Assembly (NCBI GenBank): GCA_022793195.1
Contig: JAAWCJ010000001.1
Span: forward strand, 1 to 58,527
Length of the DNA stretch: 58,527 nt
Origin: Lachnospiraceae bacterium
GTDB taxonomy: Bacteria; Bacillota; Clostridia; Lachnospirales; Lachnospiraceae
Reading direction: 5' to 3'
In this document: positions 35,132 to 44,454 of the stretch, piece after piece
Numbering within the stretch: the stretch's first letter is position 1
How the letters are laid out: every line of letters begins with the position of its first letter
The notes under the pieces: model-generated
Databases searched by the model: none
What the model was told of the DNA's origin: nothing
The model's input: only the letters and a program-made list of their open reading frames with translations
Position numbers and translations under genes: made by a program

Positions 35132-35932
35132 TTGCGGTTTACAAAAATGCAGGGTCTTGGAAATGACTATGTATATGTAAACTGTTTCGAGGAAAGTGTG
35201 GAAGCACCTGAGCAAATGGCAAAGAGGCTCAGCGACAGACATTTTGGTGTTGGCGCGGACGGACTGATTTTGATTAAACCGTCAAAAAATGCCGACTGCC
35301 GGATGGAGATGTACAATGCAGATGGTTCCAGGGGAGCCATGTGTGGGAATGGAATCCGCTGTGTGGCAAAATATGTTTATGAAGCCAGTCTGGTGAGGCG
35401 GAGGAAAATGGCGGTGGAGACAGACAGTGGAGTCCGCTTTCTTACGTGCAGGGTAAGAAATGGAAAAGTCCATCTGGTGGATGTGGATATGGGAATTCCT
35501 CTTATCATGGAAAGGGATTTTTTGGAATGGAAAGGGGAAACACTATTTTTTACCCCGGTGGATATGGGAAATCCCCATGTGGTGCTTTTTTATACGGATG
35601 TGGATTCTTTGGATTTATTTAATTTAGGCCCGGCTGTGGAGCTGCATCCAAAGTTTCCGGACAGGACAAATGTAGAGTTTGTCCAGATTTTAGATGAACG
35701 GAATATGAAGCTGCGGGTGTGGGAAAGGGGAAGCGGAGAGACCTTGGCCTGTGGGACAGGAGCCTGTGCCGCCTGTGCGGCGGCGGTTTCCATGGGAATT
35801 ATGAAGAGAAAAATCATGGTACATCTGAAAGGCGGAGACCTTGAAATCACCTGGCCTGGAACAGAGGAGGCAATGATGATGACCGGCCCGGCCGTGGAGG
35901 TATTTCGGGGCGAAATTGCAGGATGGACTTGA
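35132..35932 (+). CDS. dapF: Diaminopimelate epimerase
   Basis: Converts LL- to meso-diaminopimelate for lysine and peptidoglycan. The two catalytic cysteines lie in GAMCGNGIRC (Cys71) and LACGTGACAA (Cys207). N-terminal MQGLGNDYVY is typical. 266 residues from a TTG start at 35132, with AAGGTGG upstream; the nearby ATG at 35127 is out of frame. dapL follows after 56 bp, so the two consecutive steps are probably co-expressed. Confidence 0.95.
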   Translation: MRFTKMQGLGNDYVYVNCFEESVEAPEQMAKRLSDRHFGVGADGLILIKPSKNADCRMEMYNADGSRGAMCGNGIRCVAKYVYEASLVRRRKMAVETDSGVRFLTCRVRNGKVHLVDVDMGIPLIMERDFLEWKGETLFFTPVDMGNPHVVLFYTDVDSLDLFNLGPAVELHPKFPDRTNVEFVQILDERNMKLRVWERGSGETLACGTGACAACAAAVSMGIMKRKIMVHLKGGDLEITWPGTEEAMMMTGPAVEVFRGEIAGWT

Positions 35933-35988
35933 CATTTTATAGAAGAAACGTCTAAGATAGATGAGAATAGGAAACGGAGGATAGAAAG

Positions 35989-37203
35989 ATGTTTAAGATC
36001 AATGACAATTATTTAAAACTGCCGGGCAGCTATCTTTTTTCCACCATTGGAAAGAAAGTGCGGGAATATACGCAGGCGAACCCGGATAAAGAGATTATCC
36101 GCCTTGGGATTGGCGATGTGACTCAGCCGTTGGCTTCGGTGATTATTGAATCCATGCATAAAGCGGTGGATGAGATGGGGGTTCAGGAAACATTCCGGGG
36201 CTATGCACCGGATTTGGGTTATGAATTTTTGCGGGATGCCATTGCGGACGGCGATTATAAGGCACGGGGGTGTGATATAGCGGCTGATGAAATCTTTGTC
36301 AGCGACGGCGCAAAATGCGATTCGGGAAATATTCAGGAAATTTTCAGCCTGGATAATAAGATTGCCGTGTGTGATCCTGTATATCCCGTATATGTGGATA
36401 CCAATGCCATGGCAGGGCGAACGGGGGTCTACAATAACAGCACGGGAATGTGGAGCAATGTGATCTACATGCCTTGTACGATGGAAAACGGATTTTCCCC
36501 GGAGCTTCCGAAAGAGGAGCCGGACATCATTTACCTGTGCTTTCCCAACAATCCCACAGGCGCCACCATCACGAAGGAAGAGCTTCAGGTATGGGTGGAT
36601 TATGCCAACCGGGTGGGGGCCGTCATCATTTATGATGCTGCTTATGAAGCTTATATTTCTGAAGAAAACGTCCCCCATACCATTTATGAGTGTGAGGGGG
36701 CCAGAACCTGTGCCATTGAGCTGAAAAGCTTTTCTAAAAATGCAGGCTTCACAGGAGTCCGCCTTGGCTATACGGTGATTCCAAAAGATTTGAAGTGCGG
36801 GGATGTGAGCCTCCATGGACTGTGGGCAAGACGCCACGGCACCAAATACAATGGAGCCCCCTATATTATCCAGAGGGCAGGTGAAGCCGTATATTCGGAA
36901 GAGGGAAAGGCTCAGTTAAAAGCCCAGGTAGCTTATTATATGAATAATGCGAAGGTGATTTATGAAGGGCTTAAGTCGGCCGGCTATACAGTGTCCGGCG
37001 GTGTCAATGCCCCTTATATCTGGCTTAAGACACCGGGGAATATGACTTCCTGGGAGTTCTTTGACTATCTTCTCGAAAAAGCAAATGTGGTGGGAACGCC
37101 GGGATCCGGCTTCGGGCCCAGTGGTGAGGGATATTTCCGCCTGACCGCATTTGGAACTTACGAAAATACGGTGAGGGCCATTGAGCGTATCCGGACATTG
37201 TAA
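35989..37203 (+). CDS. dapL: LL-diaminopimelate aminotransferase
   Basis: PLP enzyme that makes LL-diaminopimelate directly from tetrahydrodipicolinate, bypassing the acylated intermediates. Marks: [38 protein letters not shown] and PLP lysine in [15 protein letters not shown] (near 249). 404 residues. GGAGG precedes the ATG. With dapF it supports use of the aminotransferase route in this organism. Confidence 0.95.
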   Translation: MFKINDNYLKLPGSYLFSTIGKKVREYTQANPDKEIIRLGIGDVTQPLASVIIESMHKAVDEMGVQETFRGYAPDLGYEFLRDAIADGDYKARGCDIAADEIFVSDGAKCDSGNIQEIFSLDNKIAVCDPVYPVYVDTNAMAGRTGVYNNSTGMWSNVIYMPCTMENGFSPELPKEEPDIIYLCFPNNPTGATITKEELQVWVDYANRVGAVIIYDAAYEAYISEENVPHTIYECEGARTCAIELKSFSKNAGFTGVRLGYTVIPKDLKCGDVSLHGLWARRHGTKYNGAPYIIQRAGEAVYSEEGKAQLKAQVAYYMNNAKVIYEGLKSAGYTVSGGVNAPYIWLKTPGNMTSWEFFDYLLEKANVVGTPGSGFGPSGEGYFRLTAFGTYENTVRAIERIRTL

Positions 37204-37205
37204 TT

Positions 37206-37220
37206 AAAGGCATAGCCTTT
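37206..37220 (+). terminator. Small hairpin after dapL
   Basis: AAAGGC-ata-GCCTTT immediately after the dapL stop. The stem is short and the T-run is only three bases, so it is a weak terminator at best. Confidence 0.4.
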
Positions 37221-37315
37221 GACTATCTCATTATACCCATAGGGCACATATGGCCCTTCGGCCGTTGCAATAAGGTATAAAGATAAGCGAAGGCATACCG
37301 TCCTTACAGAAAAAG

Positions 37316-37368
37316 AAAAGGCTGTATGGAACCGACCTGTGGGACAGGGAAGTTTTATATGGCCTTTT
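37316..37368 (+). repeat. Nested inverted repeat, possible terminator
   Basis: AAAAGGC (37316-37322) and GCCTTTT (37362-37368) enclose CCTGT-ggg-ACAGG (37336-37348). The outer repeat ends in four T, so the structure may be a terminator for the dap genes. Confidence 0.4.
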
Positions 37369-37617
37369 ACATTAGTTTTTGTAAAAATTGACAAATATTT
37401 CTAATAAAATTATGGCAGTTGTGTGTATAATGTATAAAATCTGAGATGAGAAATGTGGCATAGAGGAAGAGAAATGCTATGAAATATTATTTCAGAAAAA
37501 TAGTAAAAATATATAAAAATAACAACGATTATTTGTGATAAAAAACAAAAAAGAGCAATATAAGGAGAGAATATTAAGAGAAATTTTAGATACTGGGGAT
37601 TTTGCTGCCATATCTCG

Positions 37618-37646
37618 TTGACAAAGCTGTGCAATTAGCCTATAAT
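37618..37646 (+). promoter_or_regulatory. Consensus promoter of the RpiR regulator gene
   Basis: TTGACA (37618-37623), 17 bases, TATAAT (37641-37646): a perfect match to the vegetative consensus. Confidence 0.88.
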
Positions 37647-37664
37647 CATTAATAGAAAATTAAT

Positions 37665-37697
37665 GAAATTGTTCAATAGGAACAAGAGGACAATTTC
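37665..37697 (+). promoter_or_regulatory. Nested palindrome downstream of the promoter, candidate operator
   Basis: GAAATTG (37665-37671) and CAATTTC (37691-37697) flank TTGTTC (37669-37674) and GAACAA (37680-37685). It sits just after the predicted transcription start and before the RpiR gene, the expected place for autorepression. Confidence 0.55.
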
Positions 37698-37720
37698 TGA
37701 CATCTTTGGGGAGACAGCAT

Positions 37721-38557
37721 ATGGAACAGAATCAGTTAGTGATTGATACGATCAAAGAAAATTATCAACAGATGTTTGCTGCGGAGAAAAAGGTAGCGGA
37801 TTATATACTGGCCTATCCGGAGCAGGCGGTTTCGTCCAATGTATCAGAACTTGCGGAGGTTTCCGGTGTCAGCGATGCCACAGTGATTCGTATGTGCAAA
37901 CACTTGGGGTATCAGGGGTTCTATCAGATGAAATTAAATCTGGCCAGGGATCTGGGACAGCATCAGCTGGTGGGATACAGGGGAGACCAGGATAATCCTG
38001 ATACGGCAAAGGAAATTCTCCAGGGAATTGCGAAAAATCTTTTAAATACAGCTTCCCGGCTTGACATGAATGTGGTTTTAAACTGTGCCAGGCTGATTCG
38101 GGAAAGCGAGACAGTTCATGCGGTGGCTGTGGGAAATACAAGTCCTGTGGCCATTGATTTGGGTTTTCGGCTGGGACGTCTGGGTATCAGGACCAGTAGT
38201 GCATTGATACCGGAATATTTTTTAAGCAATATCAGTTTGGGAAGTAAACGGGATGTTGTGGTGGCTGTTTCCCATTCGGGAAGCTCCAGGCAGGTGATTC
38301 AGGCTCTGGAGTTGGGAAGAGACAAGGGGATGAAAAGTATTGCCATCACAGGCGCTGCCAGAAGCCCTGTTTCACAAATTGCGGATTATACGCTTTATAT
38401 TCCTGTGGAGGATCCGCTGTTCAGCGAATTTGGAGCCATTTCCCATGTGTATGCCATAGCTGTGATTGATGCGCTACTCTACTTCGTGGCAAATGCCGAA
38501 CGCGGTTCGCGGGATGTGGATCGGTTGGAGATGTTGTTGTCTGAATACAAATTATAA
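37721..38557 (+). CDS. MurR/RpiR-family transcriptional regulator
   Basis: Sugar-phosphate responsive regulator of 278 residues: N-terminal HTH_6 domain (ADYILAYPEQAVSSNVSELA, VSDATVIRMCKHLGYQGF) and C-terminal SIS domain that binds a phosphosugar (VGNTSPVAIDLGFRL, VVVAVSHSGSSRQVIQAL). ATG 37721 has GGGGAG upstream. It heads the locus with two sugar kinases and an ABC transporter, so it probably controls that locus and itself. Effector unknown. Confidence 0.92.
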   Translation: MEQNQLVIDTIKENYQQMFAAEKKVADYILAYPEQAVSSNVSELAEVSGVSDATVIRMCKHLGYQGFYQMKLNLARDLGQHQLVGYRGDQDNPDTAKEILQGIAKNLLNTASRLDMNVVLNCARLIRESETVHAVAVGNTSPVAIDLGFRLGRLGIRTSSALIPEYFLSNISLGSKRDVVVAVSHSGSSRQVIQALELGRDKGMKSIAITGAARSPVSQIADYTLYIPVEDPLFSEFGAISHVYAIAVIDALLYFVANAERGSRDVDRLEMLLSEYKL

Positions 38558-38649
38558 AGATACTGCCGTGCAGTTTGAATGGGAAGAAAGGCCATTGGCA
38601 GAACATGACAGATCAGGATGAAAGTATGACAGATGGAAAGGTGAAATGT

Positions 38650-39966
38650 ATGGCATATCAGGATAAATATGAAGCATATCTCAATGAGATTCCGGCAGAT
38701 ATAGAGGTGTGCAGACAAAATAAGCGGAGACATGTGTTTGGCTATACGGGCAATTATGATATTGTGCTCAAATGGGACGTCGATGTATATAACCAAATTT
38801 TAGAGGAATTTTTAAAAGAAGAACCGGCGGCTAACGCAGGAGATACTGTAGACAGCATGGAGGACTTTGCCAGGATCAGCAGCTATTGTCTGATGAAGGG
38901 GATTGGGGCCAGCTTTGATGTCACCAGCCTGGAAGTGTGTAAGTATCTTCAGGCGCGTTTTGAGCCGGAGCCGGCTCTCGGCGGGACGTGTGCGCAGGGT
39001 GTGGCAGCCCATGCGGCGGTGGGATTCCCGGCAGTGGCGCAGCTTACCGACAAGTGTAAGGAAGTCTGCAAAATGATGGATGCCCCCGGTGTACAGGTGG
39101 TCAAAGGAAAAGAGCTGGTACCTGTGATGGAAGGGGCATCGGATGAAGCGCCTGTCTATCATATGATTCTGCAGTTTTCCAAAGATGACAAATTTGTGGT
39201 TCATGGGAAAGAGTATACAGTGCCTCTTTCCAACCGTCTGATCCTGTTTTATGATCAAATTCATAAAATCGTGCCCATCGACCAGTGCTTTTTTGATTAC
39301 TGGGGTGAACACGCCGAAGATATTTCTTCCTATCTTGTTTCCGGTTTCGACGCGATACTTGATCCGGCAGTGATGGAAGAGCGTTTAAGCCAGCTGGTTC
39401 CCCATTTTGAAACGATAAGGAAAAAGAACCCGGATTTTATCGGCTATCTGGAGGGGGCATATTATATGAATCCCCAGGTGAAGGAAATGATATTCAGACG
39501 TCTGGCTCCATATATGAATATCATCGGAACCAATGAAGAAGAGCTGGTGGCCCAGAATGAAGCATATGGGATAGCCACGGATATTACAGATATCCATTCA
39601 GTGATAAAAGGACTCGAAGATTTTATGTCCCGGTATGGTATCCGGGGAGTGGTGCTCCACACAAAAGATTACGCTATGTACTATGGAGAGGCGCTTAAAG
39701 GAATTGACATTGAAAAAGGTTTGACCATGGGAAACCTGATGTCGGGAACCAGGGCGCGTATTGGAAAATACGGTACACTGGAAGAATGCAGGGAGAGCCT
39801 GAAACTGGGATTAAGTCCCACAGGGCTTGCCTTCCATGAGAAGTTGAAAGAGATCAGGACAGACAAGACGGCTGTGTTGGTACCTTCCAGATATCTGGAG
39901 CATCCTAAATATACCATTGGCCTTGGAGATACTTTTGTGTCGGGAGTCCATACTTGTTTTCCGTAA
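38650..39966 (+). CDS. ADP-dependent glucokinase/phosphofructokinase-family sugar kinase
   Basis: 438 residues. Segments match the ADP_PFK_GK family of the ribokinase fold: FGYTGNYDIVLKWD near the start, the glycine region ALGGTCAQGVAAHAAVGFPA (about 115-134), GYLEGAYYM, and the C-terminal GLGDTFVSGV with the catalytic Asp. Archaeal members use ADP to phosphorylate glucose or fructose-6-phosphate; bacterial members are less studied. I start at ATG 38650 (AAAGGTG upstream); in-frame ATGs at 38605 and 38626 are alternatives. It lies between the RpiR gene and a xylulokinase-type gene. Donor and sugar are unproven. Confidence 0.75.
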   Translation: MAYQDKYEAYLNEIPADIEVCRQNKRRHVFGYTGNYDIVLKWDVDVYNQILEEFLKEEPAANAGDTVDSMEDFARISSYCLMKGIGASFDVTSLEVCKYLQARFEPEPALGGTCAQGVAAHAAVGFPAVAQLTDKCKEVCKMMDAPGVQVVKGKELVPVMEGASDEAPVYHMILQFSKDDKFVVHGKEYTVPLSNRLILFYDQIHKIVPIDQCFFDYWGEHAEDISSYLVSGFDAILDPAVMEERLSQLVPHFETIRKKNPDFIGYLEGAYYMNPQVKEMIFRRLAPYMNIIGTNEEELVAQNEAYGIATDITDIHSVIKGLEDFMSRYGIRGVVLHTKDYAMYYGEALKGIDIEKGLTMGNLMSGTRARIGKYGTLEECRESLKLGLSPTGLAFHEKLKEIRTDKTAVLVPSRYLEHPKYTIGLGDTFVSGVHTCFP

Positions 39967-40063
39967 GAAATTCTGTTTCTGAAAAGGAAGAGGCAGTTTT
40001 TAGTGAAGAGATATCCGGTTCGGATAAAATAAAAGAGAAAAATCTGAAAAGGAGACGGCAGTT

Positions 40064-41569
40064 ATGGCGTATTTAATGGGAATTGACCTGGGAACATCCA
40101 GCCTTAAGACCATAATTATTGATGAGGCCGGAAATGTAAAGGCACAAAGTGCAAGACCGTATCAGTTTGCTTCCCCGTTTGGCGGTTATGCGGAGCATGA
40201 TCCGGAAGAGTGGTGGCAGGCATGCTGTGTCACGGTGCGGGAGGCGCTTGCTGCCTGCGGTGCGCCGGCCGCGGAAGTGAAGGGCGTAAGCTTTTCCGGG
40301 CAGATGCACGGGGCAGTGCTTTTGGATAAGGATTACAGAGTGATTCGTCCGGCAATCCTCCACTGCGATGCCCGTTCTTCCAGGCAGGTGGAAGAACTTT
40401 CAGAGACGCTGGGAGTAGAAAAGGTGCGGGAGTTGGTGATGAATCCCGTGTATACAGGTTTTCTTCTTCCTTCTTTACTCTGGGTCAGGGACAACGAGCT
40501 TGAGAATTATGAAAAAGTAAAATATGCATTTTTGCCGAAGGATTACCTGAAATTTAAACTGACAGGAGAGGTTTCTTCTGATTATTCAGATGCTTCAGCT
40601 ACTTTGGCATTTGATATTAAAAAGAACTGCTGGTCGGAAGAGATTTTAAGGGCGGTTCATGTGCCTATGGAAATTTTCCCCAGATGTTACGGGACGGATG
40701 AGGCTACAGGGACTGTATGTGAGGCGGCTTCCAAGGAAACGGGGCTTGCCGTATCTACCATTGTGGTGGCCGGGGGCGGCGATCAGGTGATGCAGGGCAT
40801 AGGGAACGGTATTGTAAAAGTCGGTCAGGCTTCTTCCAATATCGGGACCAGCGGCCAGGTATCGTTCCAGAGCGATGTGCCGATTTTGAATCCGGAGCTT
40901 TCCACCAATACTTTCTGCGGTTATAAGAAAGGGCGCTGGATTACCATGGGCGCTATTATGAACGCAGGTTTATCCCTCAAGTGGTTTAACAGCCTGTTTG
41001 AAACGGCTGATTATAACCTGATAAATGAACAAGTTGCAAAGGTAAAACCGGGAAGCGGGGGCGTTGTTTTCCTTCCATACCTCAACGGAGAACGGACTCC
41101 CCATGTAAATCCCAACTTAAGCGGAATGTTCCTGGGTGTGAATCTGAATACGGGGCGGCCGGAGATGTCAAGGGCAGTGATGGAGGGTGTGGCTTTTGCC
41201 TTAAATCAATGTATCGAGGTCTGCGGTGAACTGGGCCTAAAGGCGGAAACCATCGTGGCTTCCGGCGGCGGTGCCAGAAGCGCTCCCTGGCTGCAGATTC
41301 AGGCAGATATTTTTGGGATTCCCTTAAAAGTGGCGGACACTGAGGAGCAGGCGGGGCTTGGTTCAGCCATAGCCGCAGGCGTCGGCGCAGGGATTTACCG
41401 GGACATCGAAGAAGGCTGTCAGGCAGTGGTGAGGTACAAGGACTTTACCGTTATTCCCAATGCCGAAAACCATAAGGTTTATAAGGAGTATTACCAGCTT
41501 TTTAAGGATACTTACACAGCCGGGAAAGATGTTTTGCAGCGAGTAACATTAATGGGGCGGAGACACTGA
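40064..41569 (+). CDS. xylB: FGGY-family carbohydrate kinase, xylulokinase type
   Basis: ATP-dependent sugar kinase of 501 residues. N-terminal phosphate loop GIDLGTSSLKT (residues 6-16), SFSGQMHGAVLLD with the catalytic-site region characteristic of XylB, and C-terminal GGGARSAPWLQIQADIFG. AAGGAG precedes the ATG. It lies between an ADP-dependent-type kinase and the ATPase of a ribose-type ABC system, so it probably phosphorylates a ketopentose or related ketose entering through that transporter; no xylose isomerase is present here. Confidence 0.88.
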   Translation: MAYLMGIDLGTSSLKTIIIDEAGNVKAQSARPYQFASPFGGYAEHDPEEWWQACCVTVREALAACGAPAAEVKGVSFSGQMHGAVLLDKDYRVIRPAILHCDARSSRQVEELSETLGVEKVRELVMNPVYTGFLLPSLLWVRDNELENYEKVKYAFLPKDYLKFKLTGEVSSDYSDASATLAFDIKKNCWSEEILRAVHVPMEIFPRCYGTDEATGTVCEAASKETGLAVSTIVVAGGGDQVMQGIGNGIVKVGQASSNIGTSGQVSFQSDVPILNPELSTNTFCGYKKGRWITMGAIMNAGLSLKWFNSLFETADYNLINEQVAKVKPGSGGVVFLPYLNGERTPHVNPNLSGMFLGVNLNTGRPEMSRAVMEGVAFALNQCIEVCGELGLKAETIVASGGGARSAPWLQIQADIFGIPLKVADTEEQAGLGSAIAAGVGAGIYRDIEEGCQAVVRYKDFTVIPNAENHKVYKEYYQLFKDTYTAGKDVLQRVTLMGRRH

Positions 41570-41619
41570 TGTCGGGCCTGAAAAAGAAAGCATAGAGGTG
41601 AGAAAAGTTGGGAGAAGAA

Positions 41620-43128
41620 ATGAGAAACAAGGATGAGTACATCTTTGAATGTGAGGGCATTTACAAAGCATTCGGCGGTACTCAGGCGTTGGCAGATGTT
41701 GAACTCCACGTGAAAAAGGGCGAGGTCATTGCACTGCTGGGCGAGAACGGTGCGGGTAAATCCACCTTGATGAAAGCGGTAATCGGCCTCCATCAGCCTG
41801 ATGCGGGAACCATGACCTTTGAAGGAAAGCCTTATTCCGCAAGAGGTCCTGTGGAAGCTATGCATGCCGGTATCTCCATGATTCACCAGGAGTTAAACCC
41901 GGAGCCGCATTTGACCATTGCAGAGAGTATTTTCTTAAAGAGAGAAAGTACAAAAGGCATTTTCCTGGATAAAAAGGCCCAGAATAAGAGGGCTCAGGAA
42001 ATTCTGGATCGGTTTGGCTTTAAGCACCCGGCTACTACTATGATGCGGAATCTGACTCTGGCACAGATGCAGATGGTGGAAATTATCAAAGCTGTTTCCT
42101 GTGATGCAAAGATGATTATCATGGATGAGCCCACATCCTCCCTGGATAGTGAGGAGACCGATCATTTGTTTGCGACGATCCGTGATTTGAAGTCCAAGGG
42201 TGTATCTATTATTTATATCTCACACCGTATGGATGAGATCTTTGAAATTTGTGACAGTGTAGCCGTATTCCGTGATGGTACTTATGTGGGAGCACGTTCC
42301 ATGGACGGCGTTACCAGGGATGAGTTGATTTCTATGATGGTAGGCCGTCAGGTGAAGAATGTATTCCCCAAGACAGAGTGTGAGATCGGCGATGTGGTGT
42401 TTAAGGTGGAAGGCCTGACGGGACAGGGCTTTGAAGATATCAGCTTTGAGGTCCGGGCCGGAGAGATTTTAGGCCTGACCGGCCTGGTAGGATCCGGCCG
42501 CAGCGAAACCATGAGAGCTATTTTTGGACTGGATCCTTTGGCAAAAGGAGATATGTGGCTGAATGGTGAGAAGATTACCATTAAAAGCCCGAAAGATGCC
42601 ATCAAAAAGGGTGTTTGTATGGTAAATGAGGACCGGAAGGATTTTGGCCTCTGCCTGTTCCGTTCTTTGAGAGAAAATATTTCCCTGCCCAACCTTCCTG
42701 CAAGGCAGAAAGGGCTTCTGATCAATCAGAACCGCGAGAAAAAAGAATGTGAAGAATATGCGAAGCTTCTGACGGTTAAGGCTGCCAGCATTGAACATAA
42801 TGCGTATTCCCTGTCCGGAGGCAACCAGCAGAAAGTGGTTATCGCGAAATGGATCATGGCGGGTCCCAAGCTGTTGATTCTCGACGAACCCACCAGAGGT
42901 GTGGACGTGGGCGCCAAGTCGGAAATTCATACCCTGATGTGCCAGTTTGCCGCCAAAGGCATGGCGATTATCATGATTTCCTCTGAGCTTCCCGAGGTCA
43001 TGGGAATGAGTGACAGGATCTTGATCTATCATGAAGGAAAGCTCAACGGCGAAGTGAGCCGTGAAGAGGTTTTAAGCGGTGCGGCAACCCAGGAGACGAT
43101 CCTGGCGAAAGAATTTGGTGGAAAGTAG
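41620..43128 (+). CDS. Sugar ABC transporter ATP-binding protein (RbsA/MglA/XylG type)
   Basis: Tandem ABC ATPase of about 502 residues that powers sugar import. First domain: Walker A LLGENGAGKSTLMKA (near 38-52) and IIMDEPTSSLD; signature-like LTLAQMQMVEI. Second domain: GLVGSGRSETMRA (degenerate Walker A, as usual), LSGGNQQKVVIAKW and LLILDEPTRGVDVG. I prefer ATG 41620 with GGGAG; a TTG at 41608 with AGAGGTG is an equal alternative. The permease follows after 13 bp. Confidence 0.93.
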   Translation: MRNKDEYIFECEGIYKAFGGTQALADVELHVKKGEVIALLGENGAGKSTLMKAVIGLHQPDAGTMTFEGKPYSARGPVEAMHAGISMIHQELNPEPHLTIAESIFLKRESTKGIFLDKKAQNKRAQEILDRFGFKHPATTMMRNLTLAQMQMVEIIKAVSCDAKMIIMDEPTSSLDSEETDHLFATIRDLKSKGVSIIYISHRMDEIFEICDSVAVFRDGTYVGARSMDGVTRDELISMMVGRQVKNVFPKTECEIGDVVFKVEGLTGQGFEDISFEVRAGEILGLTGLVGSGRSETMRAIFGLDPLAKGDMWLNGEKITIKSPKDAIKKGVCMVNEDRKDFGLCLFRSLRENISLPNLPARQKGLLINQNREKKECEEYAKLLTVKAASIEHNAYSLSGGNQQKVVIAKWIMAGPKLLILDEPTRGVDVGAKSEIHTLMCQFAAKGMAIIMISSELPEVMGMSDRILIYHEGKLNGEVSREEVLSGAATQETILAKEFGGK

Positions 43129-43141
43129 GAGGAGATAGAAA

Positions 43142-44125
43142 ATGGCTCAGAAAAAAGAAGGAAAGATTTTGGGAATGGAGCGGGACACTTTCCGCAGCCT
43201 GATGGGAAAATACGGCGTCAGTATCGTTATGCTGGTTCTGATTATTGTGATCGGCATTATGCAGCCTCTGTTTTTAAAGCCCAGCAATTTGATTAACGTG
43301 GCTACTCAGATTACCATCAACGGTATGCTGGCCTTTGGTATGTGTATGGCCATCACCACAGGCGGTATCGACCTGACCGTAGGCGCCCAGATCGCTCTCG
43401 GCGGAGTTATGTTCGGGATTTGCACAGTTAAGGGCGGAATGCCTGTGGTGGTTGGTGTGCTGGCGACTGTGGCTGTGACGACGCTCTTTGGTTTTATCAA
43501 TGGTTTCCTGATTGCGAAATTCAATATGTTCCCCTTTGTTGTTACCCTTTCCATGCAGCTGGTTATCCGCGGTGTTTCCCTTGTAATCAGCGGCGGCCAG
43601 GGTATTCAGATGGGAAATGATGTAGGAAATATTTATTATACCAATGTATTTGGCATGATTCCACTGCCGATCATCATTTATCTTGTGGTGTTTGTCCTGA
43701 TGTACCTGATGTTCCACTGGACGAAGCTGGGACGCTATATCCTGGCTGTCGGTGGAAACCCCAATGCCGCTTTGGCTTCCGGTGTCAGCGTGTTTCGGAT
43801 TAAAATTTATGCTTATGCCATCAGCGGTTTTCTGGCTGGTATTGCTTCCATTATCCTTGTCGCTAAGACGGGAAATGCGAAAGCAAATATCGGCGAAGGG
43901 TATGAGACCGACGCAGTTGCAGCCTGCGTGATCGGCGGTACTTCCTTTGCAGGCGGTATTGCCACCATGCCCGGCGTTGTGATCGGTACTTTTATCGTAG
44001 GATTTATTTACAACGGTATCAACATGGTTGGTATCGACGGGAACTATCAATCCATCATCCGCGGTCTTGTCATCATCCTTACGGTTATGATGGATATGGC
44101 CATCAATGGAAAGAACCGTAAATAA
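43142..44125 (+). CDS. Sugar ABC transporter permease (RbsC type)
   Basis: Polytopic inner-membrane permease of 327 residues with eight to ten hydrophobic helices. The family motif GIDLTVGAQIALGG lies near residue 75, with GGNPNAALASGV and the C-terminal GGTSFAGGIATMPG. AGGAGG precedes the ATG. It partners the ATPase upstream. A terminator follows, separating it from the binding-protein gene. Confidence 0.93.
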   Translation: MAQKKEGKILGMERDTFRSLMGKYGVSIVMLVLIIVIGIMQPLFLKPSNLINVATQITINGMLAFGMCMAITTGGIDLTVGAQIALGGVMFGICTVKGGMPVVVGVLATVAVTTLFGFINGFLIAKFNMFPFVVTLSMQLVIRGVSLVISGGQGIQMGNDVGNIYYTNVFGMIPLPIIIYLVVFVLMYLMFHWTKLGRYILAVGGNPNAALASGVSVFRIKIYAYAISGFLAGIASIILVAKTGNAKANIGEGYETDAVAACVIGGTSFAGGIATMPGVVIGTFIVGFIYNGINMVGIDGNYQSIIRGLVIILTVMMDMAINGKNRK

Positions 44126-44157
44126 AATTTTTAAGCAGAATAATAAAGCGTTGATTT

Positions 44158-44185
44158 GCCCGGGCGTGGAACCGCCCGGGTTTTT
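44158..44185 (+). terminator. Terminator between permease and binding-protein genes
   Basis: CCCGGGCG (44159-44166), loop TGGAAC, CGCCCGGG (44173-44180), then five T. A strong intrinsic terminator. Confidence 0.93.
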
Positions 44186-44454
44186 GTATAAGAAAATATT
44201 CTATAAAAAAGTTTTTTCTGTGAAAAATTATTTTTCGAAAAATCAAAAAAAGAATGAATTTGTCAAAAATGAGAGGGGTTTTGTGATAAAAATTAGAAAT
44301 TATGCTGTTTTTGAGAAATGGGATCATTAATAAAACAGGGAAAATCCACAAGTTTTCTTGAGAATGTTTTGAAAGTAGATTGACTTATAAAATCGTCTGT
44401 GCTATTATTGTATCAGCCTGTTTACAGGTATATAAAAAAGGAGGAATAAGAAAC
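44186..44454. other. AT-rich spacer before the binding-protein gene
   Basis: No gene is evident. It includes a short palindrome GAAAAAT-t-ATTTTTC (44222-44236) followed by another GAAAAAT, and ends in the promoter of the binding-protein gene. Confidence 0.5.
44380..44408 (+). promoter_or_regulatory. Promoter of the sugar-binding lipoprotein gene
   Basis: TTGACT (44380-44385), 17 bases, TATTAT (44403-44408), 46 bases before the ATG. It allows the binding protein to be made at a higher level than the membrane components. Confidence 0.8.

Larger units (their letters stand above)
37204..37720. other. Gene-free region between dapL and the RpiR regulator
   Basis: No convincing gene. It holds a short hairpin (37206-37220), a nested inverted repeat (AAAAGGC 37316-37322 with GCCTTTT 37362-37368, containing CCTGT/ACAGG), a TTGACA at 37388 without a clear -10, about 200 bp of AT-rich sequence, and then a consensus promoter with a palindrome. 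Confidence 0.5.

Noticed and set aside
36013..36837. 274-residue minus-strand frame within dapL
   Set aside because: Shadow of a well-supported gene; no ribosome site or known motif.
38575..38650. Upstream TTG start for the ADP-dependent-type kinase
   Set aside because: The ATG at 38650 has the best ribosome site; the longer version adds low-complexity residues not expected for the family.
43274..44050. 258-residue minus-strand frame within the permease gene
   Set aside because: His/Asn-rich antisense of a membrane-protein gene; no initiation signals and no plausible domain.
44106..44330. Short plus-strand frame overlapping the permease end and its terminator
   Set aside because: It runs through the terminator hairpin and has no ribosome site.
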